Source: CAITYL01 sp041651315 (GTDB lineage Bacteria; Verrucomicrobiota; Lentisphaeria; Oligosphaerales; CAITYL01). Taken from it: a stretch of 16,668 nt of DNA. The notes beneath the pieces were generated by a model, which was not told where the DNA came from, did not search any database, and saw nothing but the letters and a program-made list of their open reading frames with translations. Location: assembly GCA_041651315.1 (NCBI GenBank), contig JBAZJM010000071.1:1-16668 (forward strand), read 5' to 3'. Numbering within the stretch: position 1 is the stretch's first letter; the number at the start of each line of letters is the position of its first letter. Shown in pieces: positions 6,781 to 13,960 of this stretch. A program made the translations under genes and the position numbers.

Positions 6781-7422
6781 TCAGCGGCGGCGCCGCGCCA
6801 GCCCCGCCAGGCCGGCCAAGGCCAGCAGGGAGGCCGCGGCCGGTTCTGGAATGGTGGTGACGGTCATGCTGCCGCCGTTGGCACCGGTAAAGTGCACCGC
6901 AGCGCAATAAGAGGCGACATCCTGATAATAGTGGAGAATGATTTGGGTCGTGGGGGTGGCTAACTGGACTGCTGACAGGGTTTGCGGATTGAAGGTGTGA
7001 TAACTGTTGTCGGTACCGGTGTAGCTCCACAGGCTGGTCCAGGTGGCACCATTGTCGGTGGACATGTCCCAGTGCAGGGCGTTGCCAGTGTAAATTCCAT
7101 GAGTGGTCATCGTTGGGGTGGTGAACTGGAATGATGTGATGGGCTGCGAGAACTGGAATTTCATCCGTTCTTTTTTTACGATTCCAGAGTTGATGTCTTT
7201 CCATCCGTCGGTTTCGAACTGAATGCCGGCGGCATCGTCCCAGTACCAAGTGGTTCGGGCCGTGCCGGTGATCTCAAAGGTATAATTGGTGCTTTGGGCG
7301 GGAGTGGCCAGGGAGTTGTTCCACGAGGTTTGGTTTTCCCATGCCCAGGCGGCGTTGGCCGACCCTGAAACCAGGCAACTGCCCATGGTTGCGATGAGAA
7401 GTGATTTGGCGGTGGCGTTCAT
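6781..7422 (-). CDS. PEP-CTERM sorted surface protein, same domain as the N-terminus of the downstream glycosidase
   Basis: The 213-residue protein has a signal peptide (cleavage after ANA, residue 24) and ends with a classical PEP-CTERM signal: Pro-Glu-Pro at 192-194, a hydrophobic stretch of about 15 residues and four terminal arginines. Such proteins are processed by an exosortase and displayed on the cell surface or in extracellular polymer. The mature part, residues about 30-188, aligns end to end with residues about 33-175 of the glycosidase downstream: GTARTTWYWDDAAGIQF against GGTRTWYWYGANAIGF, DINSG against DINGG, FTTPTMTT against LVLPTMNN, and STDNGATWTSLW against STDGKEWHELW. I do not recognise the domain; a beta-sandwich carbohydrate-binding role is a guess. 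A strong AAGGAG (7432-7437) sits nine bases before the ATG. Base composition is lower in GC than the flanking genes. It probably heads the operon with the glycosidase and pseudopilin. Confidence 0.88.
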   Translation of the reverse strand: MNATAKSLLIATMGSCLVSGSANAAWAWENQTSWNNSLATPAQSTNYTFEITGTARTTWYWDDAAGIQFETDGWKDINSGIVKKERMKFQFSQPITSFQFTTPTMTTHGIYTGNALHWDMSTDNGATWTSLWSYTGTDNSYHTFNPQTLSAVQLATPTTQIILHYYQDVASYCAAVHFTGANGGSMTVTTIPEPAAASLLALAGLAGLARRRR

Positions 7423-7431
7423 TGGTGTTTT

Positions 7432-7437
7432 CTCCTT
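7432..7437 (-). promoter_or_regulatory. Strong ribosome binding site of the PEP-CTERM gene
   Basis: On the minus strand AAGGAG lies nine bases before the ATG at 7422. It is the best Shine-Dalgarno match in the window and fixes the start. It suggests the surface protein is made in larger amounts than its operon partners. Confidence 0.75.
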
Positions 7438-7529
7438 GGCTAGGCGGATGCAGGGTGGGGTTATGGCACGTTTCTTTGGGGTACGCGGTTGCGGAAGATG
7501 AGCACGGTCAGGTAACGGATCACGAGGAA

Positions 7530-8546
7530 CTACGCACCTCCTTTCCGTGGAGGAAAAGAAGTGGAATCGCGGACGACCAGCCCGCCTCGCAACAGGTTTT
7601 GGCGGCAGGCGCCCCGTTTTTTGCCGATGCGCTTGAGCAGCAACTCGGCGGCCCGGCGGCCGATCTCGGCCAGCGGTTCCGCCACGGTGGTCAGGGAAAT
7701 CATGCCGTGCCCGGACATCGGCAGGCCGCCGATGCCCGCCACGGCCGGCCGCCGTTCCGGGGGCAGCTTGCAGACCACTTCCTGCACCTGCAGGGCCACG
7801 GCATCCACGGAGGACAGAATGGCGGTGGGCGGTTTGGCCAGGCCGAGAAAGCCGCGGGTCAGGGTCATGACCGACTCTGGATCCGAGGTGCGGGAAAAGC
7901 GCACCAGGGCCGGGTCGGGCGTGACGCCGGCCTCGGCCAGGGCGGCGCGGATCCCGGCCTGGCGGGCGCGCAGCTGCTCGGACTGGTTGTCCACGCCGAG
8001 GATCGCCAGCCGCCGATGCCCCCGGTCCAGCAGGTGCCGGGTGATTTTGAGGCCCGCGTCATAACCGTCCATGGCCACCACGTCGGCGGGGACGCCCTCC
8101 AGCCAGTCGCACATGAAGACCAGGGGCACGCCGGCCTCCTGGACCCCGCGGTAATTGGCCTGCTGCCCGTCCAGTGGCAGCGCCAGGATGCCTTCCAGGC
8201 GCCGTTCCAAAAAGGTTTCCAACTCCTGTTTTTCACGCTCCGGGTTCCAGTAGTTGACGCCGATCAGGGTGTGAAACCCGGCGGCTTCCAGCACGGGCAG
8301 GGCGCTGGCCAGGATGTCGTTGGCATACGACCCGATCAGGTCGGCAAACATCACCCCCACGGCGTTGGAGCGGCCGCGGCCGAGCGCCTTGGCCAGGGCG
8401 TTGGGACGGTAGCCCAGCCGTTGGGCGGCTTCGTGGATGCGCTTCCGGGTGCGTTCGCTGTAGCGCGTGTCTTGCCGGCCTAGCACCTGGGAAACCGTGC
8501 CGATGGAGAGCCCGACCGCCTCGGCAATGTCCGCGATGGAAACCAT
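7530..8546 (-). CDS. LacI/GalR-family transcriptional repressor
   Basis: The 338-residue protein begins with a LacI-type helix-turn-helix (SIADIAEAVGLSIGTVSQVL, residues 3-22), then the hinge region (RIHEAAQRLGYRPNALAKAL). The periplasmic-binding-protein-like effector domain follows (NAVGVMFADLIGSYANDILA, DRGHRRLAILGVDNQSEQLRARQ, LGLAKPPTAILSSVDAVA). Such proteins bind a palindromic operator as dimers and are released by a sugar or sugar phosphate. The ATG at 8546 has GGAG eight bases upstream. It is divergent from the GH37 trehalase gene, and the shared intergenic region holds two related palindromes, one inside its own promoter. This points to repression of both genes, with trehalose or a derivative as the likely effector. 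The PEP-CTERM gene starts 107 bases after its stop on the same strand, so read-through into that operon is possible, but I saw no such operator there. Confidence 0.93.
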   Translation of the reverse strand: MVSIADIAEAVGLSIGTVSQVLGRQDTRYSERTRKRIHEAAQRLGYRPNALAKALGRGRSNAVGVMFADLIGSYANDILASALPVLEAAGFHTLIGVNYWNPEREKQELETFLERRLEGILALPLDGQQANYRGVQEAGVPLVFMCDWLEGVPADVVAMDGYDAGLKITRHLLDRGHRRLAILGVDNQSEQLRARQAGIRAALAEAGVTPDPALVRFSRTSDPESVMTLTRGFLGLAKPPTAILSSVDAVALQVQEVVCKLPPERRPAVAGIGGLPMSGHGMISLTTVAEPLAEIGRRAAELLLKRIGKKRGACRQNLLRGGLVVRDSTSFPPRKGGA

Positions 8547-8582
8547 GCTACCGTCTCCGCTGTGTTCCGTGAAACTACGGAC

Positions 8583-8610
8583 AACATAATCTAACCGGTT
8601 AGAAATGCAA
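8583..8610 (-). promoter_or_regulatory. Predicted promoter of the lacI-family gene, spanning the operator
   Basis: On the minus strand TTGCAT (8610-8605) and TATGTT (8588-8583) are separated by 16 bases, a good sigma70-type match. The 12-bp operator palindrome fills most of the spacer, so a bound repressor would exclude RNA polymerase. This supports autorepression. The start of transcription would be near 8576. Confidence 0.55.
8591..8602. promoter_or_regulatory. LacI-type operator O1, perfect palindrome CTAACCGGTTAG
   Basis: CTAACCGGTTAG is a perfect 12-bp palindrome with the central CG typical of LacI/GalR operators. It lies between lacI and the trehalase gene and inside the predicted lacI promoter spacer. 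Confidence 0.8.
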
Positions 8611-8617
8611 GTTGTGC

Positions 8618-8628
8618 TATATTATTAT
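8618..8628 (+). promoter_or_regulatory. AT-rich -10 region for the trehalase gene (approximate)
   Basis: TATATT (8618-8623) or the overlapping TATTAT (8623-8628) are possible -10 elements on the plus strand. No -35 hexamer stands out at the right distance. With either choice the transcription start falls near 8630-8636, so the second operator copy would cover it. Confidence 0.35.
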
Positions 8629-8632
8629 CATT

Positions 8633-8644
8633 CTAACCGCTAGG
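8633..8644. promoter_or_regulatory. LacI-type operator O2, imperfect copy CTAACCGCTAGG
   Basis: CTAACCGCTAGG keeps the left half-site of O1 exactly and a degenerate right half. Its centre is 42 bp from the centre of O1, four helical turns, so both sites face the same side of the DNA. It ends 20 bases before the trehalase ATG and probably overlaps the transcription start. Confidence 0.6.
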
Positions 8645-8664
8645 TAATTTTGGATACCCAAACG

Positions 8665-9981
8665 ATGCCAGTCCGTGCCATTTCCGAGGAACCGCCCAAT
8701 ATCGGTCACGCCCGGATTCGGGCGGTCCGCCAGGCGATTTCCGGGGCCTGGGAGACCACCGTCTGCCGGCCCGGGCCGGAGCCCGTCCCGCCGCCCGCGG
8801 CCGGCCCGCACGCCCGGCCGTGCCACGGCGTCATCCCCCTGCCGCACCCGTTCACCGTGCCCACCGCCGGTCCGGAATTTCACCTCTTCTTCTACTGGGA
8901 CACCTATTTCACCAGCGAGGGGCTGTTGCGGGACGGCCGGGCGGACCTTGCCCAGGCCAACGCCGACAACCTGCTCTATCTCATCCGGTTGCTGGGATAC
9001 ATGCCGAACTACACGCTGTGGCAGGACCTGGACCGCTCGCAGCCGCCCATGGCCTCGTTGCTGGTGCGGGCGGTGTATGAGCACACCCGCGACCGGGCCT
9101 GGCTGGCCGGGGCACGGGCGGCGCTGGAAACCGAATACGCCTTCTGGATGGCCATGCGCCGCGGTCCCCACGGCCTCAACCACTACGGCACCCATGGCAC
9201 CCCCGAGGCGGTGCGCCGGTTCGCCAACTTCCTGCCCGGGCGTCTGGGAACCCTGCCGGAAGACCTTGGCGAACGGCTGGCCTTTGCCCGCCACGCCCTC
9301 GCCGAAGCCGAGTCGGGCTGGGATTTCACGCCGCGTTTCGACCGCCGCTGCGCCGAGCACTATGCCGTCGACCTGAACAGCCTGCTTTATCAGCATGAGC
9401 TGAACCAGGTATGGTTCTGCGAGCAGCTCGGGGAGGGCGGCGCGGACCGGTGGCGGCAGCGGGCCGAAGACCGCCGCCAGCGGGTCAATGCGTTGTGCTG
9501 GGACGAGGCGGCCGGCTTTTTCTTCGACCACGATTTCGCCCATGGCCGGGCCGCCGCCATCCCCGCCGTGTCGGCCTATTTCACCCTGTGGTCCGGCCTG
9601 GCCTCGCCCGGTCAGGCCGCGCGTCTGGTGGCCTGGCTGCCGGAACTGGAACGCCCCTATGGCTTGGTCGCCTGCGCGCCCGGCCCGCGGCCCGACCGCC
9701 GGACCTACCAGTGGGACACGCCCAACGCCTGGCCGCCCCTGCAGTTTGCGGCCATCGCCGGCTTGCTGCGCTATGGCTATCAGGCCGAGGCCCGGCGTCT
9801 GGCCGGCAAATATGTGGCCGCCGTGGTCGCGAACTTTGAAACCACCGGCCACTTGTGGGAGAAATACAACGCCATCACCGGCGGCGTCGATGTTTCTGAC
9901 GAGTACCTCATGCCACCCATGCTCGGGTGGACCGCCGGCACTTTCCTCTATGCCTGTGAAGTCTTGGCCTCGGCGCGGTAG
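8665..9981 (+). CDS. GH37 trehalase (alpha,alpha-trehalase), cytoplasmic
   Basis: The 438-residue protein carries the two trehalase signatures: FFYWDTYF (residues 75-82) and YQWDTPNAWPPLQ (348-360). DRSQPPMASLL and ESGWDFTPRF are also family hallmarks. The likely catalytic acid is Asp220 in SGWDF and the likely base is Glu399 in LWEKYN. GH37 enzymes split trehalose into two glucose molecules. No signal peptide is present, so it should act in the cytoplasm. I chose ATG 8665; a TTG at 8650 would add five residues but sits only five bases after operator O2. The length is short beside enteric TreA/TreF (about 550), because the N-terminal part before the first signature is brief. The gene is divergent from a LacI-type repressor, and its end overlaps the convergent araC gene by 34 bases. 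The exact substrate within GH37-like proteins is not proven. Confidence 0.87.
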   Translation: MPVRAISEEPPNIGHARIRAVRQAISGAWETTVCRPGPEPVPPPAAGPHARPCHGVIPLPHPFTVPTAGPEFHLFFYWDTYFTSEGLLRDGRADLAQANADNLLYLIRLLGYMPNYTLWQDLDRSQPPMASLLVRAVYEHTRDRAWLAGARAALETEYAFWMAMRRGPHGLNHYGTHGTPEAVRRFANFLPGRLGTLPEDLGERLAFARHALAEAESGWDFTPRFDRRCAEHYAVDLNSLLYQHELNQVWFCEQLGEGGADRWRQRAEDRRQRVNALCWDEAAGFFFDHDFAHGRAAAIPAVSAYFTLWSGLASPGQAARLVAWLPELERPYGLVACAPGPRPDRRTYQWDTPNAWPPLQFAAIAGLLRYGYQAEARRLAGKYVAAVVANFETTGHLWEKYNAITGGVDVSDEYLMPPMLGWTAGTFLYACEVLASAR

Positions 9982-10805
9982 GCCGCCGGCGACCGGCCGG
10001 TGTGCCGGCGGAAGTAGCGGTGGAAATACGGCGCGTCGGTGAAGCCCAGCTGGCTGGCGATCTCATCCACGGTTTTTTCCGTGTACCGCAGCAGGTTCTG
10101 ACTTTTGGCGACAGTTTCCCGGGTCAGGTAGGCTTTCAGTGGCACGCCCATTTTTCGCCGGAACCGCATGGCCAGCGCGGCGGCGCCGAGCCCCATCTGC
10201 CGCGCCAGCGGGTCGATGCGGATCCGCGCCGGCGGCTGGTGCGCCAGCGCCTGGAACAAGGGCCGGAACTCCGCCCCGATCCAGGCCCGGGCCAGCATCG
10301 CCTCCTGCTGCCGTTCGGCAAACCGCGCCAGCACGGCGGCGGCCGCCGCCTGCAAAGCCGTTCCCCACGGCTGCCGCCGCAGTCCGGCCAGCAACGCTGT
10401 CAGCGGCGGATCGTCGAGGCACTGGCAGTCGGCCAGTCCGCCAAACACCGGCATCCGGCAGAAGTCCGTGGCCGTGACGTGGAAGAACAGCAGTTCGGAG
10501 CCGCCGGCATAGGTGACCGTGAAGGGCATCCCGTCCGGCAGCAGGTAGATTTTTTCCGGGGCCAGACGGCGGCAGCGGCCGGCCACCGTGATGCGGGCGC
10601 CGCGATTGAAGAAAACAAACAACCGGCAGAACGGCGGCGCCGGATGATCGTAACTTTCTGCCCGCGGCCGGATGTCATACCCCTGGCTCAAAAACTGCAA
10701 GTCCAGGCGCAGCGGCTGTCCGGCGGCGGCAAATTCCAGGGTCACGCCGCCCAGAAACAACTGCAGTTGCGCCTGTTCCTGTTCGCGGCTGATGGTGTTG
10801 GTCAT
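9948..10805 (-). CDS. AraC/XylS-family transcriptional regulator
   Basis: The 285-residue protein has an N-terminal cupin-like sensing region (RITVAGRCRRLAPEKIYLLPDGMPFTV spans its core) and a C-terminal double helix-turn-helix from about residue 190. The first helix-turn-helix is around DPLARQMGLGAAALAMRFRR. The second is TVDEIASQLGFTDAPYFHRY followed by FRRHTGRSPAAYR, the classical AraC signature. It should sense a sugar and usually activate transcription. I chose the ATG at 10805 (MTNTISREQEQAQL). The frame is open to 10904, but those extra codons lie inside a palindromic repeat and read as non-protein-like sequence. The gene is divergent from the GH32 gene, its most likely target, and its 3' end overlaps the trehalase gene convergently by 34 bases. 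Confidence 0.9.
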   Translation of the reverse strand: MTNTISREQEQAQLQLFLGGVTLEFAAAGQPLRLDLQFLSQGYDIRPRAESYDHPAPPFCRLFVFFNRGARITVAGRCRRLAPEKIYLLPDGMPFTVTYAGGSELLFFHVTATDFCRMPVFGGLADCQCLDDPPLTALLAGLRRQPWGTALQAAAAAVLARFAERQQEAMLARAWIGAEFRPLFQALAHQPPARIRIDPLARQMGLGAAALAMRFRRKMGVPLKAYLTRETVAKSQNLLRYTEKTVDEIASQLGFTDAPYFHRYFRRHTGRSPAAYRAEAKTSQA

Positions 10806-10854
10806 GGAGCAATCGTTCTCACGGGCGTTTGGGTGAGTCCCGCCACGGGTTGAA

Positions 10855-10931
10855 CCTGGGAGCGCCGAGCCCCAGCTCGGCACGAATTCTGCGGATACCC
10901 TCACGCCGAGCTGGGGCTCGGCGCTCCCAGG
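10855..10931. repeat. REPIN-like element: inverted pair of short hairpins
   Basis: Two 27-base arms (10855-10881 and 10905-10931) are exact reverse complements, separated by 23 bases. Each arm is itself a hairpin: GCCGAGC, a four-base loop, then GCTCGGC (10864-10881 and 10905-10922). A mirrored pair of small GC-rich hairpins around a short spacer is the layout of REPIN or BIME elements. It lies between the araC and GH32 starts. No copy of the arm sequence and no REP-type (RAYT) transposase is seen elsewhere in the window. Confidence 0.85.
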
Positions 10932-10959
10932 GGGTGGTTTCGCCCGTTATGACGAAAAG

Positions 10960-11001
10960 GGTATTTGTTGAATAAGTACAGCATTTTTTAAGATAAATAC
11001 C
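10960..11001. promoter_or_regulatory. Candidate AraC-type binding sites: inverted GGTATTT / AAATACC
   Basis: GGTATTT (10960-10966) and AAATACC (10995-11001) form a 7-bp inverted repeat with a 28-base spacer in AT-rich DNA. The right half ends one base before the GH32 -35 hexamer, the place where AraC-family activators often bind. The left half faces the araC gene. The assignment rests only on position and symmetry. Confidence 0.35.
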
Positions 11002-11002
11002 G

Positions 11003-11031
11003 TTGCTTGTTGGTTTTTTTTACACTATACT
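11003..11031 (+). promoter_or_regulatory. Sigma70-type promoter of the GH32 gene
   Basis: TTGCTT (11003-11008) and TATACT (11026-11031) are separated by exactly 17 bases in an AT-rich stretch with a run of eight T. This is the best promoter match in the window. Transcription should start near 11038, giving a leader of about 39 bases before the ATG at 11077. Confidence 0.7.
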
Positions 11032-11076
11032 CAATTATCGCATGACTTCATGTTTCGCGATGTTGGGAGCCTGCTC

Positions 11077-12678
11077 ATGCACCTGAAAATCACCGCCGAC
11101 TACCTGCACCTTCCGGTCAACCGCACCGCCGGCACCGTCGCCTGCCGCCTGCACCTCGACGGCGCCCTGGTCCGCTACTTCGACTGCCGGCCTTGTCCGC
11201 CGGAGGACGCCGACTTTTTTGCCTGCTACTCGGTGAAGGAATTCCGCGGCCGGGAACTGGCGGTCACCGCCGCCGCCGACCCGTTGCCGGCGGCGTTCGC
11301 CAGCTGGCTCCGGCAGAGCGACACGCCGGCCGCACCCAATGATGTCAGCGAAGCCCTGCGGCCGCAACTGCATTTCTCCTCCCGGCGCGGCTGGCTCAAC
11401 GATCCCAACGGCCTGTTTTTCTACGACGGCCAGTACCACCTGTTTTACCAGCACAATCCGTTCTCCGTGGACTGGGGCAACATGCATTGGGGGCATGCCG
11501 TCAGTCCCGACCTGCTGCACTGGACGGAACTGGACGATGCCCTGTATCCCGATGCCGCCGGCAGCATGTTCTCCGGCAGCGCGGTGGTCGATGCCAGCAA
11601 CGATTCGGGGCTCGGGAGGGGGGCGCACCCGCCGATCCTGCTCTTTTACACGGCCGCCGGTTCCTGCGCGCCCACCGCCGCCCCGTTCACCCAATGCCTG
11701 GCCGTCTCCACCGACGGCGGCGTGAGCTTCCAGAAATACGCTGGCAATCCCGTCATTCCCAGGGTGGCCAAGGAGAACCGCGACCCCAAGGTGGTCCGCG
11801 ACCGCCAGGGCAACCGCTGGCTGCTGGCCCTCTACCTGGAGAAACGCGGGGACGACCATGTTTTTGGCCTGTTCGAATCAAGCAATCTCTTATCCTGGAA
11901 TAAGTTCCAGGAAGTGACGCTGCCCGGCACCGGCGAATGCCCCGATCTCTTCGAACTGCCGGTCGATGGGGATTCCGGCAACCGGCGCTGGGTGTTCAGC
12001 GCCGCGGACGGCCAGTACCGGGTCGGACATTTCGACCACAACCGGTTGGTCGGCGATTCCGGCCCCCACGAGTTTTTCTGCCGCCAAGGCGGGGGCAACC
12101 CGTATGCCGCCCAGACCTGGGACAACGTCCCGGACGGGCGCCGGCTTCAGATGGCCTGGCATCTTGGCGCGATCCCTTCGCCCCGCTTCAACATGAGCAT
12201 GGCGCTGCCGGTCGAGCTCACCCTGAAAACCTTTGCCGACGGCCTCCGGTTGTGCGCCGCTCCGGTGGCGGAACTGCGGCAGTTGCGCACCGGCCAGGAG
12301 CAGGTGTGGCGGAATTTCGAACTGGCCGGCTTCGCGGAAGACCGCGCTGCCGCCGTCGAGCTGGGCGAGATTGAATTGGAATTCACCGCCGGCCAGCCGG
12401 TCACGCTCGCCATCAACGGCATCGAGTTGGTCTGCGATCCCGCGTCCGGCGAGATCCGCTTCGGCAACGCCGTGCACCGCCAGGCCGGCAACCGGAACCA
12501 CTTCCGCCTGCACCTGGTCATTGACCGGACCTCAGTGGAACTGTTCGCCGATGACGGCCGCATCTACCTGTGCAAGCGCCTGCTGTTCGTCCCGGAAAAC
12601 CGGTGCCTCCGCCTGTCGGGTGCCGCCGCCAGGATCGCCACCTATGCGGTCCGCGAACTGCGCCCGGTCTGGGCGTGA
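11077..12678 (+). CDS. GH32 beta-fructosidase (levanase, invertase or sucrose-6-phosphate hydrolase type)
   Basis: The 533-residue protein shows all three GH32 catalytic motifs: WLNDPNG with nucleophile Asp109, NRDPK with transition-state Asp236, and GECPD with acid/base Glu287. WGHAVSPDLLHW and the FSGSAV-type segment are also family-typical. The five-bladed propeller spans about 97-400 and a C-terminal beta-sandwich ends with the family pattern DRTSVELFADDGRIYL. Residues 1-95 form an extra N-terminal beta domain (RYFDCRPCPPEDADFFACYS) like that preceding some bacterial levanases. GH32 enzymes release fructose from sucrose, inulin or levan. I chose ATG 11077 because GGGAG lies seven bases upstream; the ATG at 11050 has no ribosome site. 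No signal peptide is visible, which favours an intracellular role. The divergent AraC-type regulator is the likely activator. Confidence 0.92.
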   Translation: MHLKITADYLHLPVNRTAGTVACRLHLDGALVRYFDCRPCPPEDADFFACYSVKEFRGRELAVTAAADPLPAAFASWLRQSDTPAAPNDVSEALRPQLHFSSRRGWLNDPNGLFFYDGQYHLFYQHNPFSVDWGNMHWGHAVSPDLLHWTELDDALYPDAAGSMFSGSAVVDASNDSGLGRGAHPPILLFYTAAGSCAPTAAPFTQCLAVSTDGGVSFQKYAGNPVIPRVAKENRDPKVVRDRQGNRWLLALYLEKRGDDHVFGLFESSNLLSWNKFQEVTLPGTGECPDLFELPVDGDSGNRRWVFSAADGQYRVGHFDHNRLVGDSGPHEFFCRQGGGNPYAAQTWDNVPDGRRLQMAWHLGAIPSPRFNMSMALPVELTLKTFADGLRLCAAPVAELRQLRTGQEQVWRNFELAGFAEDRAAAVELGEIELEFTAGQPVTLAINGIELVCDPASGEIRFGNAVHRQAGNRNHFRLHLVIDRTSVELFADDGRIYLCKRLLFVPENRCLRLSGAAARIATYAVRELRPVWA

Positions 12679-12718
12679 CCGTCGTGCTGGCCGGGCGTTT
12701 GCCTTTTCGCGCCGCAAA

Positions 12719-12755
12719 TCTTACATTATAAAAAACAAATTTTGAAATTGTAAGA
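12719..12755. promoter_or_regulatory. AT-rich inverted repeat upstream of the ATPase gene
   Basis: TCTTACA (12719-12725) and TGTAAGA (12749-12755) are 7-bp inverted arms around a 23-base, almost pure A/T spacer containing TTATAA. It ends 16 bases before the ATG. It could be an operator or promoter region for the ATPase gene, and it contrasts strongly with the GC-rich flanks. Confidence 0.5.
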
Positions 12756-12771
12756 CGGGGCGGGTGGCGGG

Positions 12772-13944
12772 ATGATTCCACGGCTGATTGAAGGCACGAT
12801 CCGGAAGCTGGCAAAGGGATACCCGGCCATTGCCATCACCGGGCCGCGGCAGTCCGGGAAAACCACCCTGGCGGTGACGCTGTTCCCTGATAAACCCTAT
12901 CTGTCGCTCGAGAATCCGGATCTGCGCACCCAGGCCAAATCGGATCCACGTGGTTTTTTGGCCAGTTGCCGTGGCGGGGCCATCCTTGACGAAATCCAGC
13001 GTTGTCCCGACCTTTTTTCTTATCTTCAAGAGGTGTTGGATCTGCCCGGCACGCGCGGGAAGTTCATTCTGACGGGATCTCAACAGTTCGGCTTGCGTGC
13101 GGGAATCGCACAGTCACTGGCGGGACGCGTGGGCATGGTTGAGCTTCCGCCCTTCACCGTCGCGGAGCTTGCCGACCGGGTGGCGCATTCACCATGGGAA
13201 GCCATTTGGAAAGGCTTCTATCCGCCGCTCTTCGACCGTCCGCTCGATCCGCCGCAATGGTATTCCGGTTACATCCAGACGTATCTTGAGCGGGATGTCC
13301 GGCAGATCACCCAGGTGCATGATTTGGATACGTTCCAGCGCTTCATCAGGCTTTGCGCTGGACGGTCCGGCCAGCTCCTCAACCATGCCGCTCTTGCCGC
13401 CGACACCGGCATTTCCCAACCCACGGCCAAGGCCTGGCTTTCCATCCTTCAGGCGAGTTATGTGGTTTTTCTGTTGCCCCCGCTGCATCGCAATTTCAAC
13501 AAGCGTATCGTCAAAAGCCATAAACTGTATTTTTACGACACGGGCTTGGCCTGCCAGCTCCTGGGAATCCGGACGGCGGTTGAACTTGAGGCCAGTCCGT
13601 TTCGTGGCGCGTTGTTTGAAAATCTGATTGTCGCCGATCAGCTCAAGCGCCAGTTTGGCCGGGGGCTTCCGGCCAACCTTTATTTCTGGCGCGACAACGT
13701 GGGCCATGAAGTCGATCTCTTGCTGCCCGCCGGCCCTGATCGCTGGACTCCCGTCGAGATCAAATCCGGCCAGACGGTGGCGGAGGATTGGTTCGGCGGC
13801 TTGCGCAAATGGCATGAACTGGCGGGGGCGCTGGCTGCCGCTCCCCTGCTGGTGTATGGCGGTGACCGTCCGGCCCGCTGGCATGGCGTCACCGTTCGCC
13901 CCTGGCGCGATTTTTTGAGCTCGGATAAAACGGCCAACGAGTGA
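12772..13944 (+). CDS. AAA-type ATPase with C-terminal DUF4143 domain
   Basis: The 390-residue protein starts with a P-loop ATPase: Walker A GPRQSGKTT with Lys30 and Walker B AILDEIQRCPD with Asp73-Glu74. ILTGSQQFGLRAGIAQSLAGR is typical of the AAA_14 group. The C-terminal part from about 180 is DUF4143-like, with RGALFENLIVADQL (Glu283), an HEVDLLL segment (Glu313, Asp315) and VEIKSGQT (Glu329, Lys331). These acidic and Lys residues are arranged like a PD-(D/E)XK nuclease core. The molecular role of this family is not established; copies are numerous and patchy among bacteria and archaea. The gene stands alone, has its own AT-rich leader and less GC-biased codons than its neighbours, and converges on the GH38 gene with 16 bases between stops. 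Acquisition by transfer is likely. No toxin, antitoxin or phage gene is adjacent. Confidence 0.9.
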   Translation: MIPRLIEGTIRKLAKGYPAIAITGPRQSGKTTLAVTLFPDKPYLSLENPDLRTQAKSDPRGFLASCRGGAILDEIQRCPDLFSYLQEVLDLPGTRGKFILTGSQQFGLRAGIAQSLAGRVGMVELPPFTVAELADRVAHSPWEAIWKGFYPPLFDRPLDPPQWYSGYIQTYLERDVRQITQVHDLDTFQRFIRLCAGRSGQLLNHAALAADTGISQPTAKAWLSILQASYVVFLLPPLHRNFNKRIVKSHKLYFYDTGLACQLLGIRTAVELEASPFRGALFENLIVADQLKRQFGRGLPANLYFWRDNVGHEVDLLLPAGPDRWTPVEIKSGQTVAEDWFGGLRKWHELAGALAAAPLLVYGGDRPARWHGVTVRPWRDFLSSDKTANE

Positions 13945-13960
13945 ATGGGGGCAACGGCAA

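Noticed and set aside
7423..7529. LacI operator in front of the PEP-CTERM operon
   Set aside because: No CTAACC-like half-site occurs in the 107-base gap, so control of this operon by the neighbouring repressor is not supported apart from possible read-through.
7401..8483. 360-codon plus-strand frame opposite the lacI-type gene
   Set aside because: The minus strand encodes an unmistakable LacI repressor; the plus-strand product has no domain-like pattern.
8617..9852. 411-codon minus-strand frame opposite the trehalase
   Set aside because: The plus strand holds both GH37 signatures; the antisense product is low-complexity.
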